From: Phascolomyces articulosus
Lineage: Eukaryota > Mucoromycota > Mucoromycetes > Mucorales > Lichtheimiaceae
DNA: 64,000 bases
Direction: 5' to 3'
Assembly: GCA_025677815.1 (NCBI GenBank)
Contig: JAIXMP010000006.1
Coordinates: 1,426,001 to 1,490,000, forward strand
The notes beneath the pieces are model-generated. The model had not been told where the DNA came from. It did not search any database and saw only the letters and a program-made list of their open reading frames with translations. How positions within the stretch are numbered: the stretch's first letter is position 1; each line of letters opens with the position of its first letter. Below are positions 58,511 through 64,000 of the stretch, piece after piece. Position numbers and translations under genes: made by a program.

Positions 58511-60069
58511 AATCCAGATAGTTTTCGTTACTGTCTCACTTTCCCTGCAGTATAGTCAGATAAGGCCAAACAAATGATGCGACAAGCTGCTATTCATGCT
58601 GGTATCGTCGCAGCTTCTGATCCTCCAGATCGATTGACACTCATTTCCGAACCTGAAGCAGCAGCACTGTATTGTGAAGAAACCATGTCAGATCAAGTGA
58701 ATCTAAAAGAGAATGACCGTTTTATGGTGTGTGATGCAGGAGGTGGTACTGTCGATTTAATCGTTTTTCAAGTAAATTCTACAAAGGAATCCAAAAATAG
58801 CAGTTTATCAAGAAGAAAAATACGAGAATTGAAAGAAGTGACCAAAGGAATGGGTGAAAGCTGTGGTAGTGTCTTTTTGGACAAGCGCTTTCAAAAATTA
58901 CTCGAAACAAAATTAGGGAAGGTTGTTATGAGCAAAATCACGCCACGAGATATGAGTACCATGATGGATTATTTTATTGATACAGTTAAGCCTCAATTTA
59001 CTGGCACAGATGAGTTTTATTTGGAATTACCACGCTCAGTAAGATTGGAAGATTTACCATCAGATCTACGTAGTCAGGATGAAGATGGATATTTAGACGA
59101 TGGGCTATTGCAATTTCTAGGTCAAGAACTCAAAGAAAAAGTATTTGATCCTGTAATTGATAAAGTGGTGAGTGGAATTTAAGAACACTGCATCTCCAAT
59201 ATAGGTCAAAAATGAAGAATATGTTTACTTACATTATTGAATTATTAATGATATATAAAGATATCGCTTATTGAACAACAATATCAACAAATACCGGGTG
59301 GTCGATTAGACTCCCTTTTCCTTGTGGGTGGATTTGGTTCTTCCAAATATTTATATCAAAGGGTTCAGAATGAATTCCATAGCACCAAAGCAAAACAAAT
59401 TATTTGTCCATCAGAACGTGCTGCACTGGCTGTTGTTCGTGGTGCCGCATACTTTGGTGTGCATCCACGAACTGTTGCTTTGCGCGTATCAAGACGAACC
59501 TATGATACCAGTGCTTTACTATCGTTTGAAGATGGAATCAACCCGATTTCCAAACGTAGAGTATGGCCAGATGGCATTGTACGATGTAACAATCGGTTCG
59601 ACTCTCTTATAAAGGAAAATGAAGATCTACTCGCAGATTGTTGTGTCAGAAAAAAAATATTTTATTCCTATTGGTGTAGATGAATTTGTTCATTTTGATG
59701 TCTATGCAACAGAAAACAGTACAATCTCACATTATACTGATGAAACAGATGTACATCGTATCGCGATACTAAAGTGTATATTCCTAAAATCAAGAGTGTA
59801 AAAATGAAGGAAAAAGTAGAGTTCAAGTTAGAAAAATATTTTTATATAGAGTATTCTTGCTACTAAAGAATAGATTCCATTTATATTCCTTAATGAATAA
59901 CAATACTAATGTACCTAATATGTGTGCAATTGGATGGTTTATAGAATGTATTTTAGTAGAACAGAAATCCCAATGCGAAGCTGAATTTGATAATGATTGG
60001 GAAAAGTATCATCTTAATTGTATCTTTGATACTGAAAAACGCCATCATTCACCATACGTACATTTATAA
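58511..60069 (+). pseudogene. HSPA12-like mosaic pseudogene, 5'-truncated
   Basis: Begins inside exon 3 (NPDSFRYCLTFPAV), where TGG of AVWSDKAK is TAG. Then about 180 bp are identical to copy 4, followed by a segment (about 58748-58822, possibly to 58867) that matches copy 2 including its long loop STKESKNSSLSRRKIREL. After that the sequence is again near-identical to copy 4 through exon 3, intron 3 and half of exon 4. After about 59477 it diverges from both. Frameshifts near 59650 and 59765 and in the last exon (MYFSRTEIPMRS then stop) kill the frame. Exons 1 and 2 are absent. A terminal exon with acceptor ttatag at about 59940 is still recognisable. Confidence 0.88.
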
Positions 60070-61551
60070 TCTAATTACAATGACAATGGTGATGGATAGT
60101 TCAAGTGTAGAAAGCGTTATAAATGATTTACGTAGTTGCTTTAGAGATTATTAATATTTACACGATTATGGCCCATATAATATAATTTAGTACATACATA
60201 CTTTAATAAATTCTTTATAATGATATAGTAGCAACGTATCAGATAGAAGGAGGATGAAATAAACTGCATGGAGGAGTACATACTCATACTGATAAAGAGG
60301 AGAGAGGTAGAAGTGGAAAAATGTTGGATTGTAGGTAACAATACTCCTGCTTATAACAATGATTACATTGATTTAATAATCACTTGTTCCTTGTTTTTAT
60401 TTTCTGCCATTTTGTTGCAGACATTGATAACCACACTAAGGTAATTATTAAAAAAAAAGAATGATGGATGTAGGAGGGTGTCATAAATAGCTTGAAAAAG
60501 TCAGAATCTTAAAATATTAGACACGAATCCAGCACTTGTGATTTTTAATATCAGAAAAAAATGATTTTATTTATTTACTAACAATGAAGTCTGATCATTA
60601 TAGTTGTTTATTTTTCTGTATCTCATTATTTTATGAATGAAGAAGGTCATTTTCAGTGACACAGCACCAGGTTCTGATAAGAACAACAGGGAGATGTTAT
60701 AGAAAATAAAACCATGTAGCCATAATAAATAAAGTTCATAGACAAATCATTTGGTAATAAAATGTATTAAAAAAAGAAGCGTTCATTATTCGTTATTATT
60801 TTTGTATCACAACACACAAAACTTTTTGTTAGTGATTTGATGATGTTGATTGTGTTTTTTTTGTTCATATATTAAATAGACACCATGCGATAAAATAATA
60901 AATAATCTCATTCTTTTTTTTTTTTTGATTCATTATCATGATATAAAACTTTTATGTAAGTAATTATAAAACTAACTATATTTAAATAGTGCTTTCCATT
61001 ATTTATTATATTGGATCAAACGCGAATGCAAGACGGTAGAAAGATTGCTTTGTTTGTTGTTATGAAGCAGCATCATCAAGTAGTTGTATCGCACCAGGAG
61101 AAAGATCGGGATTTTAATACAATTTCAAACAAAAAAAAAACCAGGGAAGGGAATAGATATAAGCGAAATACAACACAGCTCTCTCTTTTTTTACGCTCCT
61201 TCTTGTTTCGACTCTTTATTTAATACAACGAAACCCACCTACTTAATCTCATTCATATAACCAACATAGTAAGCGATCGACATTCCAGTATTATTATCCC
61301 TATATACTACGGATATCGTTCAACATAAACCCCCCAAAAAGAGAAACACCAGCAGCCTTTTCCTCTCTCTCTCTCTCTCTTTTTTACACTTTACTCTCAT
61401 TACTATTCCCTGTTTCGTTTTTTTTTTCTAAAAAAAACTGCACTATCAAAGTCAACATCATTGAGGCAAAACGCGTTTTCGCCATTGAGGAGTTATACTT
61501 TTAATTTTTCACACCACAATTATTTCATTGAAACAACTTTAGGCTGCCGGT
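60070..61551. other. Intergenic, with Miro promoter/leader
   Basis: No gene seen. A CT microsatellite at 61362-61380 and T-runs precede Miro. A strong acceptor (aactttag) at about 61541 suggests an intron in the 5' leader ending just before the start codon. Confidence 0.45.

Positions 61552-64000
<2,449 letters not shown>

Overview
The window looks like nuclear DNA of a filamentous, early-diverging fungus, most likely Mucoromycota/Mucorales. The base composition is AT-rich with long poly-A/T tracts. Genes carry many short introns (about 45-185 nt) with gta-type donors, CTAAC/ACTAA-like branch sites and tag/cag acceptors. The housekeeping genes (mL58, TAD3, lipoate ligase, UMP-CMP kinase, OTU1, Miro) are of fungal type, and there is an expanded HSPA12-like Hsp70 cluster. 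Species-level placement is not possible from the sequence alone. All exon models were built by eye from splice signals and reading frame. Those that close exactly in phase and end at a stop are given high confidence.

Layout. 0-6 kb (minus strand): mitochondrial ribosomal protein mL58, a FUSC/ALMT-like membrane protein, and the tRNA adenosine deaminase subunit TAD3. 5.8-9.6 kb: a decayed HET-family C-terminal relic followed by an intact HET-domain gene. 10.8-13.1 kb: a five-exon siderophore-type MFS transporter with a GATA-type iron-regulatory consensus upstream. 16.5-18.6 kb: the first HSPA12-like gene. 21.4-30.2 kb: two inverted copies of a small Gln-rich, possibly N-myristoylated protein family. 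These flank a lipoate-protein ligase, a dead Tc1/IS630-like transposase, and a 2.45-kb element with about 270-bp inverted repeats enclosing a broken uncharacterised gene. 33.6-41.4 kb: UMP-CMP kinase, a tentative leucine-rich gene, a Cys-rich membrane protein, and the deubiquitinase OTU1/YOD1, whose splicing appears to need a one-nucleotide exon. 42.3-60.1 kb: a second HET relic, three more intact HSPA12-like genes (one divergent from the next) and two HSPA12 pseudogenes, one of them a mosaic. This stretch also holds a large multi-exon relic, a GC-rich LTR-like repeat and a 21-bp minisatellite. 61.5-64 kb: the N-terminal two-thirds of the mitochondrial Rho GTPase Miro/Gem1, cut by the window edge.

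How it fits together. Conserved single-copy housekeeping genes alternate with fast-evolving accessory blocks: Hsp70-like ATPases, HET, the Q-rich pair and transposable elements. These accessory blocks show duplication, gene conversion and decay. The most notable observations are the 1-nt exon in OTU1, the mosaic HSPA12 pseudogene, the two-gene Q-rich family with a shared two-exon structure, and the long inverted-repeat element carrying a gene of unknown function.
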